Source: Candidatus Paraprevotella stercoravium
Lineage (GTDB): Bacteria > Bacteroidota > Bacteroidia > Bacteroidales > Bacteroidaceae
Assembly (NCBI GenBank): GCA_944320795.1
Contig: CALUIU010000027.1
Span: 1 to 44,978 of the forward strand
Length of the DNA: 44,978 nt
Direction: 5' to 3'
Translations under genes and position numbers: made by a program
Shown: positions 9,862 through 18,522 of the stretch, one piece after another
Layout: the number at the start of each line of letters is the position of its first letter
Position numbering within the stretch: position 1 is the stretch's first letter
Notes under the pieces: generated by a model
Told to the model about the DNA's origin: nothing
Databases searched by the model: none
The model's input: the letters and a program-made list of their open reading frames with translations, nothing else

Positions 9862-9898
9862 TTTTCTCCCGATGATTTTTTCAAAACGTCGGGAGAAA
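9862..9898. terminator. Second hairpin in the prmA/FadL convergent gap
   Basis: Arms TTTCTCCCGA (9863-9872) and TCGGGAGAAA (9889-9898) form a 10-bp stem. It stands 3 bases after the first hairpin. The loop repeats the GAxGATTTTTTCA sequence found at the end of the first hairpin. On the minus strand it is the first hairpin met after the FadL-family stop codon; a run of A residues is not present, so termination strength is uncertain. Confidence 0.6.
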
Positions 9899-10039
9899 TT
9901 TTACAATATATGTAACACTTTGTTTACCAACAGTTTATCAAAAACAGGATTTTTACGGGCAAACACATTGGATTTGTGTGTATTTTTTACCCAAAAATCT
10001 CAGATCAACCTCAACGAATTATCATTTCTGTAAACCTCA

Positions 10040-11389
10040 TCAGAAATTATAATTCAGACTCATACCAAAAACTTTATTGGTACGGCTATAAACATTGGTT
10101 CCGGACTGCCCGGTCTCATAATAATTGGCAGAAGCCTTGGTATAGTCACTGTATTTAGTCCAGAAATAAGCCACGTCCAGACTCAAATCGTCATTGAAGT
10201 GGACCCGTGCACCTCCTCCCAAAGAATAGGAATCACAAGAGAAACTGATATCTGTCTGGAAGTCATCACTCAATCCATAATTTGTTTTCTGGAAACCACC
10301 ACTCAAAGTGATGTACTTCATCACATCCCACTCTACACCGGCAAGATACTCATGAGTGCCATGTTTCAGAGTTTTCTGACGGTCATCTGCCATTCTCGCA
10401 TTCTTGTCATCAAAGAAATGATATTCAACGGAAGCACGCAAACAAGGCAGAATCTCATAGCCTGCGGCTACAGAAAGCATGGCCGGAATATCACTTGGTG
10501 TATTCACCCCCTCTTTGTAATCAGCCAGAAAAGATTCATCCACATTAAACAGTTCCATCTCTGTATTGACATTCTCAATATTCAGATTGGCCTTGAACTC
10601 GTATTTCAAACCGATATTCAACTTGTTCCACTTAAAATCGGCTCCCAAGATTGGAGTTATTCCCCAGCCTCGCTGATCACATTTCAGGTCTATATCCGCC
10701 AATGTTGCATCGGGCAAACCAAGAACCGGAGCCACCGCCTTATAATCATCAGTCAAGGAAGCATTCAGATATCCTTCATAACCACCGGTAAAATAGTTCA
10801 TACGACCACCGGCATACACCGACACCCAGTCGTTGATCCGATAGCTCGCTCCCAACTGAACGCCATAGATATACTGTTTGCCATCCATGGCCGAGTTGAT
10901 GTTATACATATTCGGTTTTACAGCCCCTGCTGTTTTTTTAGCAATCAGCCCGGTTGCCAAAGCATTAAACATCGGAAGTCCGTTACTGAAAGAAGCCTTA
11001 CCACCGCCGCCGGTAATGGCGAAAGCCGCAGAAACCACCCAGTTGTTCTTTTTATATGCTCCATGAAAGGAAGGGATAATCGGAGCAGATGCAGTACCTT
11101 TGAATTTTTGGGTTGTATTTTTTCCATCCAATGTCCACAGAGGAGAAGTGGCACTGATTTCACGAGTCTGATAAGCGCTTTGTCCGGTCAAAGACAAAAA
11201 GACACCATCCTTAGGTAAAAATGCCAAACCGGCCGGATTACTATACACTCCATCAATGTCAATGGAAGCACCACGGGCAGCCATACGTAAGAATGCCGCA
11301 TGCTGATTGGTATTTGTCAGATAATCACCGGCATAAAGCGGACTGGATAAAACTAAAGCAAACGCTCCGATAAATAATTTTTTTTTCAT
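10040..11389 (-). CDS. OmpP1/FadL/TodX-family outer-membrane transporter
   Basis: A 449-residue protein with a signal peptide (MKKKLFIGAFALVLSSPLYAGDYLTNTNQ). The N-terminus has the family pattern NQHAAFLRMAARGASIDIDG followed by YSNPAGLAFLPKDG, which is the NPA(G/A) signature of FadL-type hydrophobic-compound porins. Numerous beta strands follow and the C-terminal residue is Phe (GMSLNYNF). It is only distantly similar to the barrel at 6109-7683. The N-terminal hatch and 14-strand barrel would carry hydrophobic ligands such as fatty acids into the periplasm; the real ligand is not known. It is a single gene between two hairpins, with a tandem dyad motif upstream. Confidence 0.9.
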   Translation of the reverse strand: MKKKLFIGAFALVLSSPLYAGDYLTNTNQHAAFLRMAARGASIDIDGVYSNPAGLAFLPKDGVFLSLTGQSAYQTREISATSPLWTLDGKNTTQKFKGTASAPIIPSFHGAYKKNNWVVSAAFAITGGGGKASFSNGLPMFNALATGLIAKKTAGAVKPNMYNINSAMDGKQYIYGVQLGASYRINDWVSVYAGGRMNYFTGGYEGYLNASLTDDYKAVAPVLGLPDATLADIDLKCDQRGWGITPILGADFKWNKLNIGLKYEFKANLNIENVNTEMELFNVDESFLADYKEGVNTPSDIPAMLSVAAGYEILPCLRASVEYHFFDDKNARMADDRQKTLKHGTHEYLAGVEWDVMKYITLSGGFQKTNYGLSDDFQTDISFSCDSYSLGGGARVHFNDDLSLDVAYFWTKYSDYTKASANYYETGQSGTNVYSRTNKVFGMSLNYNF

Positions 11390-11416
11390 TTTTTCTTATT
11401 TTGTCATTCAACAGGA

Positions 11417-11424
11417 CAAAGATA
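11417..11424 (-). promoter_or_regulatory. Probable -7 element of the FadL-family gene
   Basis: On the minus strand TATCTTTG matches TAnnTTTG, 27 bases before the ATG at 11389. No TTTG is present at 19 bases; a TTTC-containing tandem dyad occupies that position. Confidence 0.55.
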
Positions 11425-11427
11425 ATA

Positions 11428-11457
11428 GTTTTTATTGAAACTGTTTCTATTGAAACC
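11428..11457. promoter_or_regulatory. Tandem 15-bp dyad, possible operator
   Basis: Two adjacent 15-bp units, GTTTTTATTGAAACT (11428-11442) and GTTTCTATTGAAACC (11443-11457), differ at two positions. Each contains GTTTC-TATT-GAAAC or a one-base variant, a short palindrome. They cover the region where the -33 box of the FadL-family promoter should lie, which is a typical place for a repressor or activator site. Function is inferred. Confidence 0.5.
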
Positions 11458-11536
11458 ATTTATTTCCAATTTTTCTTTAACAAAAATGCAATATTTTATA
11501 TACTTGCAAACAAAAAAGAGGATTTTATATTAAAAA

Positions 11537-11582
11537 TACCTGATGAAACAGAGTTCCTTTTTACTCTATTTCATCAGGTATG
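11537..11582 (-). terminator. Terminator overlapping the end of the GH25 gene
   Basis: Arms at 11537-11555 and 11564-11582 pair over 19 bp, with one position that is a G-U pair in the minus-strand RNA. The minus-strand RNA continues into a U-rich tail. The 5' arm is formed by the last codons of the GH25 muramidase and the stop codon lies in the loop. Confidence 0.8.
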
Positions 11583-12460
11583 GTCATTTCTTCCAACTCC
11601 TGCAAACTGCCGTTAAACAGATTACAGTCTACATTTCCTTTTATTCCCTTGAGTTTTCCGCTGTCGGTATATTGCCAAAAATGCCATGGACCTTTATAAG
11701 AAAGCTTATCTACATAATAATGAGCAATCCAAAACGGATACGTATTCAGCAACGAATCACTCAAATATTTCAGCTTGAACTTGTAACCGGAATAAATAAT
11801 CGGTTTCACCTTGTAACGTTCTTCCACTAAAGAAAGCCATTTCTTTACTTCTCGCTGAAGATCCTCCTTAGAAAGATCACCGGCCTTTTCCACATCGAGC
11901 ACCGGCGGCAAATCACCCGGCTCCAGATGAACCTGCTTCATAAAAAACTGAGCCTGGCGGGTTGCATCCACATCTGGTGTGTAGAAGTGATACACCCCAC
12001 GGATAAAATCATTCTTTTTGGCCTGATAAAAATTAAGGTTGAAATTTTCATCGACAATGGAAACACCCTCTGTACCTTTAATGAAGACAAAACGTACCGG
12101 AGAAGACTGTATACTGGCGTTACGCAACATTTCCCAGTCAATATTACCCTGATAACGCGAAATGTCTATACCATGTACATCATAGCCCGAAGGATAGCCT
12201 TCATCCTGATACAAGGCTTTCCAGCGAAATGAAAACGGGTCGACAAAAAAATAATAAAAAAACAATATATAGGCAACAGCCACCAAGATGGCACCGAGCC
12301 ATACCTTCCAGGCCGGAATCTTCAAGAAAGGAAAAAGTTTCTTTCCGCTGCCGCGTTTGCTCCTCGGCTTCCGTCGCACCGTCGCCTTGCGGACCGCATT
12401 TGATGCAGAGGACGCTTTTCGGGCCTTGAGAACTACTTTTCTTTCTTTTTGTGTTGTCAT
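11561..12460 (-). CDS. Membrane-anchored GH25 muramidase (lysozyme)
   Basis: A 299-residue protein. Residues 1-47 are very basic (KARKASSASNAVRKATVRRK) and probably cytoplasmic. A single membrane segment at about 53-73 is followed by a GH25 domain to the end. GH25 enzymes cut the beta-1,4 bond between N-acetylmuramic acid and N-acetylglucosamine. The expected acidic residues are present: D99 in HGIDISRYQG and D189/E191 in LPPVLDVEKAG, with the FIKGTEG and IIYSGYKF strands. The active domain would face the periplasm. It follows the PPi-PFK gene, but a terminator lies between them. Remodelling or turnover of own peptidoglycan is the likely role. Confidence 0.92.
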   Translation of the reverse strand: MTTQKERKVVLKARKASSASNAVRKATVRRKPRSKRGSGKKLFPFLKIPAWKVWLGAILVAVAYILFFYYFFVDPFSFRWKALYQDEGYPSGYDVHGIDISRYQGNIDWEMLRNASIQSSPVRFVFIKGTEGVSIVDENFNLNFYQAKKNDFIRGVYHFYTPDVDATRQAQFFMKQVHLEPGDLPPVLDVEKAGDLSKEDLQREVKKWLSLVEERYKVKPIIYSGYKFKLKYLSDSLLNTYPFWIAHYYVDKLSYKGPWHFWQYTDSGKLKGIKGNVDCNLFNGSLQELEEMTIPDEIE

Positions 12461-12490
12461 ATATATTATGGGTTATAATTAAGGTATAAA

Positions 12491-12526
12491 AAGATCCCCT
12501 CATCGGAAATAAGACAAGGGGATCTT
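12491..12526 (-). terminator. Terminator after the PPi-PFK gene
   Basis: Arms AAGATCCCC (12491-12499) and GGGGATCTT (12518-12526) form a 9-bp stem. On the minus strand the stem is followed directly by further T residues. It lies 24 bases beyond the stop codon and about 30 bases before the GH25 start. Confidence 0.85.
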
Positions 12527-12549
12527 GTTGTTACGTCATGTTACTGAAA

Positions 12550-14187
12550 TTACTTAGCCTGCTCTAACTGCAAAGTCTTAGTCGGCTGATCGCATACTTC
12601 AGACGGACCGAAGTACTGGATTGGACCAGGATAAACGAAGCAAGTCTCACGAGCCCACTTGTCACGGTTAGCAACGAATGTCTTGAATGGAGCACCGTCC
12701 AGACGAACCAGAGCCTTCTTGATAACCGGCTTCATTTCACCGTGACGTTTCTCCATATTCATCATCATAGTGATAGGCACACCACCGGCAACCCAGTCAA
12801 TAGCAGGAGCTGTAGTGTTCTTAACGATAGCCATATAACCGGTCTTACCGTTAGCGATCAACATAGCAGCGCTGGTACCCAAAGCGTAGCAGTAGTCAGC
12901 ATCGTAGTTAGATGGAGCAGCGCAACGTCCTTCGTAACCGAAGAAGTGGTGCAGCGGAGCGAACTTGCCTACATACTTGCCTTCCTTCTTCCACTCAGCC
13001 AACTTGCTGGCAACCATCTCTGACAGCAATTTCTCTGTCTCGATCAAAGATACCTGTACGTTTCCGTGTGGGTCACGCTCCAAAGTCAACTGAGCAGCAA
13101 CGCCCAATGGCAGTGACTCGTAAACAGCCTTGTTCTCAGCAGACAGTTTGCTCAGAATCCATGCACGCTGCTCGTCCTTCTCAACAGCTTCGCCTTCTGG
13201 AGTAGCCAACAGGTCGTTCAACTCGGCAATCAGTTTCTTCATAACCGGAATGAACTCGATCAGACCTTCCGGAATCAATACAGTACCGAAGTTGTTACCG
13301 TCAGCTGCACGGTCAGCAACAGTCTGAGCAATGTAAGTTACGATATCGTCCAGAGTCTGGTTCTTCTCCTCAACCTCCTCAGATACGATACAGATGTTTG
13401 GCTGTACCTGCAGAGCACACTCCAAAGCGATGTGAGATGCTGAACGACCCATCAGTTTGATGAAGTGCCAGTACTTGCGAGCTGAGTTGGCATCACGCTG
13501 GATGTTACCGATAACCTCAGCATAAGTCTTACATGCAGTATCGAAACCGAATGAAGTTTCAATCTGATCGTTCTTCAAGTCACCGTCAATAGTCTTCGGA
13601 CAACCGATAACCTGTACGCCATAGTTCTTTGCAGCATAGTATTCAGCCAATACACAAGCATTGGTGTTAGAGTCATCACCACCGATGATAACAACAGCCT
13701 TGATGTCCAGCTCACGCAGGATCTCCAGCCCCTTCTCGAACTGCTCTTCCTTCTCCAACTTGGTACGGCCGGAACCGATCATATCGAAACCACCGGTATT
13801 ACGGTACTCGTCGATGATGTCAGCAGTCAGTTCCTTGTAGTTATGGTCAACCAGACCACCAGGACCCAAAATGAAACCGTACAGCTTGTTAGCCGGATTC
13901 AAACGCTTCAAGGCATCGAACAAACCACAAATTACGTTGTGACCGCCAGGAGCCTGACCACCAGACAGGATAACACCTACATTAGTCTGTGCATATTCCT
14001 TAGCTTCACCCTGAACGAACTCGATCAGAGGCATACCGTATGTATTCGGGAACAATTTCTTGATTTCCTCCTGGTCAGCAACAGACTGTGTAGGAGCTCC
14101 CTCCTTAACGATTACATTACCCTGCAGTCCTTTTGGTAACTTTGGCTGATAAGCCGCTCTTGCAATTTGCAGTGCACTTTTTTCCAT
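12550..14187 (-). CDS. pfp: Diphosphate-fructose-6-phosphate 1-phosphotransferase (PPi-PFK)
   Basis: A 545-residue cytoplasmic enzyme that interconverts fructose 6-phosphate and fructose 1,6-bisphosphate with pyrophosphate, a reversible glycolytic step. The length is that of the long PPi-PFK clade. The start [20 protein letters not shown] at 14187 fits better than the upstream ATG at 14355, because the extra 56 residues look like translated leader. Key motifs are [15 protein letters not shown] and PKTIDGDL. The second Asp in GGDDS and the Lys in PKTID are the residues that favour PPi over [17 protein letters not shown] is the conserved hexose-phosphate segment. It is transcribed alone between a -7 promoter and a hairpin. 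Confidence 0.95.
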   Translation of the reverse strand: MEKSALQIARAAYQPKLPKGLQGNVIVKEGAPTQSVADQEEIKKLFPNTYGMPLIEFVQGEAKEYAQTNVGVILSGGQAPGGHNVICGLFDALKRLNPANKLYGFILGPGGLVDHNYKELTADIIDEYRNTGGFDMIGSGRTKLEKEEQFEKGLEILRELDIKAVVIIGGDDSNTNACVLAEYYAAKNYGVQVIGCPKTIDGDLKNDQIETSFGFDTACKTYAEVIGNIQRDANSARKYWHFIKLMGRSASHIALECALQVQPNICIVSEEVEEKNQTLDDIVTYIAQTVADRAADGNNFGTVLIPEGLIEFIPVMKKLIAELNDLLATPEGEAVEKDEQRAWILSKLSAENKAVYESLPLGVAAQLTLERDPHGNVQVSLIETEKLLSEMVASKLAEWKKEGKYVGKFAPLHHFFGYEGRCAAPSNYDADYCYALGTSAAMLIANGKTGYMAIVKNTTAPAIDWVAGGVPITMMMNMEKRHGEMKPVIKKALVRLDGAPFKTFVANRDKWARETCFVYPGPIQYFGPSEVCDQPTKTLQLEQAK

Positions 14188-14237
14188 AATTCTAAATATC
14201 GTTTTTAAAATTGATAATAAATATTCTTTTATCGATA

Positions 14238-14269
14238 CAAAAATACGAATTTCCGCAGACATAAGGAAA
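14238..14269 (-). promoter_or_regulatory. Probable promoter of the PPi-PFK gene
   Basis: On the minus strand TATTTTTG (14238-14245) matches TAnnTTTG. A TTTC at 14266-14269 stands 20 bases upstream, one base off TTTG. The resulting leader would be about 45 bases. Confidence 0.6.
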
Positions 14270-14318
14270 CATAATCTCATGAAAAAGTATTTTTTTTTGA
14301 TTTCGTCACTCCGAACCG

Positions 14319-14347
14319 TTGTGATCCATTTTTTTTTATTACCTTTA
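14319..14347 (+). promoter_or_regulatory. Possible promoter of the 91-residue protein operon
   Basis: TTG (14319-14321) is followed after 18 bases, mostly T, by TACCTTTA (14340-14347), one base off TAnnTTTG. It lies about 32 bases before the ATG at 14380 and is divergent from the PPi-PFK promoter. Confidence 0.4.
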
Positions 14348-14379
14348 CGACACATTTATTCATTTAAAGTTATTGTATT

Positions 14380-14655
14380 ATGGCAAAAAGAAGAATTTTA
14401 AAGAAAAATATCAATGGTATCTGTGGAGAACTTTTTCTGAGTTGCGCTTTTCTGGCCGGACAAAATCCAACGGCAGAGAAAAAAGAGCAGGCCAACAAGA
14501 TTCTGACAGATATCATTAATCTGCAAAAAGACATCATTTCCCGAGTAAGTCATACAGAACCCGGCAGTGTAAAGCCTTTCTACAAGAAACTGAAAGAAGA
14601 CTTTAACAAAGGCGTGGAAGAGATTATTGACAACATCGGAAAACTGGAAGAATGA
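14380..14655 (+). CDS. Small conserved-looking helical protein of unknown function
   Basis: A 91-residue protein, MAKRRILKKNINGICGELFL at the start. It looks helical and soluble, with charged heptad-like segments (KKEQANKILTDIINLQKDII, KPFYKKLKEDFNKGVEEII). I see no catalytic motif. Its stop overlaps the start of the acyltransferase gene by 4 bp (ATGA), so the two are probably translated together. Such small proteins are usual next to this acyltransferase in Bacteroides, but I cannot name a function. Confidence 0.8.
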   Translation: MAKRRILKKNINGICGELFLSCAFLAGQNPTAEKKEQANKILTDIINLQKDIISRVSHTEPGSVKPFYKKLKEDFNKGVEEIIDNIGKLEE

Positions 14656-15203
14656 TCAAAGCATTAAGCAAAATAATCCTTTTTAAGTGGATGGGCTGGA
14701 CTGCGGACATCACAGTCCAGCTCCCTTCCAAATGCATTATAGCGGTGGCCCCGCATACCAGCAACATGGATTTCATCATCGGTATCCTTTACAGCCGGGC
14801 CATCGGACTCAAAGCCAACTTCCTGATGAAGAAAGAATGGTTTGTCGGACCGCTCGGTCCTTTTATGAGGAGTTTGGGAGGTATCCCTGTTTTCCGAAGC
14901 AAAAAATGCAGTCTGACCGACCAGCTGGCAGAGGCTTCCAGACATATGGACACATTCCGACTGGCCATTACACCAGAGGGCACCCGATCCCGGGTCGAGG
15001 AATGGAAAAAAGGATTTTATTATATTGCATGGAAAGCTGAAATTCCGATTCTACTTTACGGACTGGATTTCAGAAAAAAACAAATCGTATGCCATAAAGC
15101 CATTGTTCCCAACGGCAACATTGAGGAACAAATGCAGGAAATCATCAACTATTTTAAGCCTTATCAGGGAAGACATCCCGAAAAATTCGGATTTCCAAAA
15201 TGA
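14652..15203 (+). CDS. PlsC-like 1-acylglycerol-3-phosphate acyltransferase family protein
   Basis: A 183-residue protein with the acyltransferase HX4D motif in APHTSNMDFIIG and the substrate-binding block ITPEGTRSR. The region GPFMRSLGGIPVFRSKK is the conserved middle motif. It is shorter than the typical 240-residue PlsC and has only a weak N-terminal hydrophobic segment (ALSKIILFKWMGW), as in the compact members of the family. It would transfer an acyl chain to a lysophospholipid or related acceptor at the inner membrane; the exact acceptor is not shown by sequence. It overlaps its upstream gene and the downstream amidase gene by 4 bp each. Confidence 0.88.
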   Translation: MIKALSKIILFKWMGWTADITVQLPSKCIIAVAPHTSNMDFIIGILYSRAIGLKANFLMKKEWFVGPLGPFMRSLGGIPVFRSKKCSLTDQLAEASRHMDTFRLAITPEGTRSRVEEWKKGFYYIAWKAEIPILLYGLDFRKKQIVCHKAIVPNGNIEEQMQEIINYFKPYQGRHPEKFGFPK

Positions 15204-18112
15204 ATTGCATGAACAAAAGATATACCAGTTTCCTGGCAGGATTCTTCCTGCTGGGATTTTCTGTTTTTGCACAGAATGCAGAAACAAATCTAAAAAACCG
15301 GATCAATGATTATTTCAAAGAACTGAATATACCCATTTCTTTAGCGAGTCCGGCGCAAGCAAAAGTAGAACGGCTCATCATTGAGGATGAAAAAAAATCT
15401 GTCCGCATTTATGGTGATGAACTGTTCTCATCCATTTCATTCTCTGACAAAACAGTAGACAAGATTTATAAAGACGTGCGCAAACTGCTGCCCGAAAAAT
15501 ACAAAGGGTATGAACTGAGTATCTTAGGCGTCAATTATCCGATAGAAAAAATGATACCCAACAGCAGGGCACGAAAGAAAGATTCCGAAAAGTTATGGAA
15601 ACGTAAAGACAATGACCGGATATGGGTTACCCAAGAATCTCCCAAGCCGGATTTTACCAAAGGGCTGCAAAACCGTCACTTTTCCGTGTGGGCCAGCCAT
15701 GGACGCTACTACCGTCAGGAATCGGGCATATGGAAATGGCAGCGCCCAAATCTTTTCTGTACGAATGAAGACCTGCTTACCCAGACTTTTGTCATCCCCT
15801 ACCTTATTCCGATGCTGGAGAACGCCGGAGCTTATGTATTCAGTCCGCGGGAACGCAACTGGCAGAAAAACGAGGTGATCGTTGACAACGACCGCCCGAA
15901 TGACAACGGGGTATTTGAAATGGTAAACAAACGGCATGCCTGGACAAACGGTCCACAAAGAGGATTCTCCTGTTCTCCGAACCAGCAATTAAGCGACGGA
16001 GAAAATCCATTCTGCATGGGAACAACCATCCTGACCCAAAGCGTCGGAAAGAAATCACAAGCCTCTTATGCCCGTTGGACTCCCAATATTCCGGCTGACG
16101 GAAACTATGCCGTATACGTTTCCTACCCACAGGATCCGAACAATGTACAGGACGCAACATATACGGTTGTACATCAGGGCATCGAAACCACTTTTCACGT
16201 GAATCAGCGTATGGGAGGAAGCACATGGGTATATCTCGGGACATTTCATTTCTCAAAAGGACAGTCCCCACGAAATTGTGTTCTTTTAAGCAACTATAGT
16301 GATGACGAAGGCCTTGTCACGGCAGATGCAGTACGCTTTGGCAGCGGAATGGGAAACATTGTGCGAGGCGGCAGCACCAGCGGAATGCCCCGATTCCTGG
16401 AAGGAGCACGCTACTATGGACAATGGGCCGGCATGCCTTATGACGTATATAGCTCCAAACAAGGAACTAACGACTATGCGGATGATATTAATGTGCGCTC
16501 ACGGACAACCAACTATCTGGCCGGAGGATCAGAGTATCTGCCCTCGGGCAACGGGCTGAATGTTCCGATTGAAGCGTCCATTGCCATACACAGCGATGCA
16601 GGAGTGCGCCGAAATGATTCTTATGTCGGCACATTGGGAATCTACACCACTCAGACTGACGATGGAATTTTCCCGGAAGGCATGTCGCGCCTGGCCTCCC
16701 GTGATTTGTGCGACATGATGGTATCACAGGCAAAGGATGATTTGACGCGCCTTTTCGGAAACTGGAACCGACGCCAGATGTTTGATCGGAATTACAGCGA
16801 GACCCGTGTGCCACAAATCCCATCTGTAATCATCGAAACTCTTTCGCATCAGAATTTTGCGGATATGAAAAAAGCACACGATCCGGTGTTCAAATTCCAT
16901 CTGTCGCGCGCCTTGTATAAGGGTATCCTGAAATATACGGCCACCCAGCACGATCAGGACTATATCGTACAGCCGCTTCCGGTATCCAAATACTATACCT
17001 CCATTGATGTACCGCGCCGTACCATCACATTACACTGGTCTCCTACTCCTGACCCCCTGGAACCTTCGGCAAAACCGTCCGGATATATCGTCTACACGAA
17101 AATAGGAGAACAGGACTTTGACAACGGAACATATGTACGTGATCCCCGCTTTGCCATCAAGGCCACACCCAATACGCTATACAGCTTTAAGATATGCGCC
17201 CTGAACAGCGGAGGCTGCAGTATGCCATCAGAAGAACTTACAGCCTACATCGCCGAAAAAACACGGGCCACAGTACTCATTGTCAACGGATTCCAGCGTC
17301 TGGCCGGACCACAGCCTATCGAGACCGACTCACTCCAGGGCTTTGACCTGAATGCGGATCCGGGAATTTATTTAAATGCTTTTCCGGGATATTGCGGTGC
17401 GCAAATCAACTTTAACCGTACATCCATTGGACGTGAAGGGCCCAATGGACTTGGATATAGCGGCAACGAACTTTCCGGTATGCTTTTGGGCGGAAATACA
17501 TTTGATTATCCTCGCCAGCACGGTATGTCTATTGCCGCAGTCGGAAACTATTCTTTTGCCTCATGCAGCCGTGACGCAGTAGAGCAGGGCGAAGTAAATC
17601 TGAACGATTACAATGCCGTAGACCTGATTCTGGGCTTGCAACGTAGCGACGGTTACAGTCTCAAAGACTATAAAGCTTTTACCCACCCCTTACAGAACGC
17701 ATTGAAAGAATATGTCCGTATGCAAGGTAATCTGCTGGTCAGTGGCGCTTACATCGGATCAGACATGCTGGGAGTTGACGAACAACAGTTTACACAAAAT
17801 ATTCTGAAGTTCAAAACGTCAGGCAGAGTACAGGCCAATCAGATCCAGACGGTAACCGGTATGAACACCTCATGCTCCTTATACAATCAACTCAACGAGG
17901 AACATTATGCCACCACTTGGGTAGACTGTATAACCCCGACTCACGACTCTTTTGCCGTGATGCTCTATAACAATCAGGTAAGCGCCGGAATAGCCTATGC
18001 GGGACGCGACTACCGCTGCATGGCCTTAGGATTTCCGTTTGAATGCATCAAAGAAGGTCAAACCAGAGATAAAATGATGGCCGCAATCCTAAAATTTCTA
18101 TTGACAAAATAG
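15200..18112 (+). CDS. Exported zinc N-acetylmuramoyl-L-alanine amidase with inserted golvesin-type domain (xanthan lyase-like)
   Basis: A 970-residue exported protein; the signal peptide is NKRYTSFLAGFFLLGFSVFA (ATG at 15200, or 15209). The amidase_3 elements are in order: H167 in VWASHGRYY, E190 in CTNEDLLTQ, SPRERN, H464 in SIAIHSDAG and E546 in VIIETLSHQNF. These fit the three zinc ligands and the catalytic Glu. Between the second and third elements lies a golvesin C-terminal-like domain (about 290-380, YAVYVSYPQDPNNVQDATYT). After the amidase come a fibronectin III-like domain (about 607-690) and a 280-residue C-terminal part of unknown fold. Such proteins are often labelled xanthan lyase, but the motifs support peptidoglycan or related amide cleavage. 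It is third in a coupled three-gene set. Confidence 0.85.
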   Translation: MNCMNKRYTSFLAGFFLLGFSVFAQNAETNLKNRINDYFKELNIPISLASPAQAKVERLIIEDEKKSVRIYGDELFSSISFSDKTVDKIYKDVRKLLPEKYKGYELSILGVNYPIEKMIPNSRARKKDSEKLWKRKDNDRIWVTQESPKPDFTKGLQNRHFSVWASHGRYYRQESGIWKWQRPNLFCTNEDLLTQTFVIPYLIPMLENAGAYVFSPRERNWQKNEVIVDNDRPNDNGVFEMVNKRHAWTNGPQRGFSCSPNQQLSDGENPFCMGTTILTQSVGKKSQASYARWTPNIPADGNYAVYVSYPQDPNNVQDATYTVVHQGIETTFHVNQRMGGSTWVYLGTFHFSKGQSPRNCVLLSNYSDDEGLVTADAVRFGSGMGNIVRGGSTSGMPRFLEGARYYGQWAGMPYDVYSSKQGTNDYADDINVRSRTTNYLAGGSEYLPSGNGLNVPIEASIAIHSDAGVRRNDSYVGTLGIYTTQTDDGIFPEGMSRLASRDLCDMMVSQAKDDLTRLFGNWNRRQMFDRNYSETRVPQIPSVIIETLSHQNFADMKKAHDPVFKFHLSRALYKGILKYTATQHDQDYIVQPLPVSKYYTSIDVPRRTITLHWSPTPDPLEPSAKPSGYIVYTKIGEQDFDNGTYVRDPRFAIKATPNTLYSFKICALNSGGCSMPSEELTAYIAEKTRATVLIVNGFQRLAGPQPIETDSLQGFDLNADPGIYLNAFPGYCGAQINFNRTSIGREGPNGLGYSGNELSGMLLGGNTFDYPRQHGMSIAAVGNYSFASCSRDAVEQGEVNLNDYNAVDLILGLQRSDGYSLKDYKAFTHPLQNALKEYVRMQGNLLVSGAYIGSDMLGVDEQQFTQNILKFKTSGRVQANQIQTVTGMNTSCSLYNQLNEEHYATTWVDCITPTHDSFAVMLYNNQVSAGIAYAGRDYRCMALGFPFECIKEGQTRDKMMAAILKFLLTK

Positions 18113-18132
18113 TTTTTTTAGAAAATCATACC

Positions 18133-18140
18133 TATATTTG
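18133..18140 (+). promoter_or_regulatory. Probable -7 element before the 109-residue protein
   Basis: TATATTTG matches TAnnTTTG and lies 35 bases before the ATG at 18176. No TTTG is found at 19 bases upstream. It would start transcription of the 109-residue protein and the YgiQ gene. Confidence 0.5.
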
Positions 18141-18175
18141 TATCTCATATATACAACCTTAATAATAAATTTACC

Positions 18176-18505
18176 ATGTACAAAATTCAAACCAACGCCA
18201 CGGGAAGCCGTGAAATGTATATAACAGACGAACATTTGAAAACCATCAGGGATCGCTCACTCTTCAAAGATCTGGTAGGAAGCACCGGAATCGTCAATGA
18301 AGATGTGCTTGACAAACTGAAACTGATGGTGCGTTCGCTGATGGAAGCAGAACCGGACAGCCATGACCTGATTAACTTCAGCCACGAAGTGCTCTATAAT
18401 GACAATATGAAAGCGCACGGACTGAACCAACTGCTGAAATTATATAAAAACTGGCTTCAAACAGAAGACGAAATCGAAGAAAACATAGAACAAGAACCCG
18501 AATAA
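18176..18505 (+). CDS. Small acidic protein of unknown function upstream of ygiQ
   Basis: A 109-residue protein, MYKIQTNATGSREMYITDEH at the start, with a very acidic C-terminus (TEDEIEENIEQEPE). The middle is probably helical (EDVLDKLKLMVRSLMEAEPD, HGLNQLLKLYKNWLQ). No cofactor or catalytic motif is seen. It lies 17 bp before the radical SAM gene and is probably cotranscribed with it. I do not recognise the family. Confidence 0.78.
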   Translation: MYKIQTNATGSREMYITDEHLKTIRDRSLFKDLVGSTGIVNEDVLDKLKLMVRSLMEAEPDSHDLINFSHEVLYNDNMKAHGLNQLLKLYKNWLQTEDEIEENIEQEPE

Positions 18506-18522
18506 TAAAACAAAAAGAATTC

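Noticed and set aside
14188-14355. Longer N-terminus for the PPi-PFK starting at 14355
   Set aside because: The extra 56 residues are low-complexity translated leader and would cover the probable promoter at 14238-14269. The family start MEKSALQ at 14187 fits.
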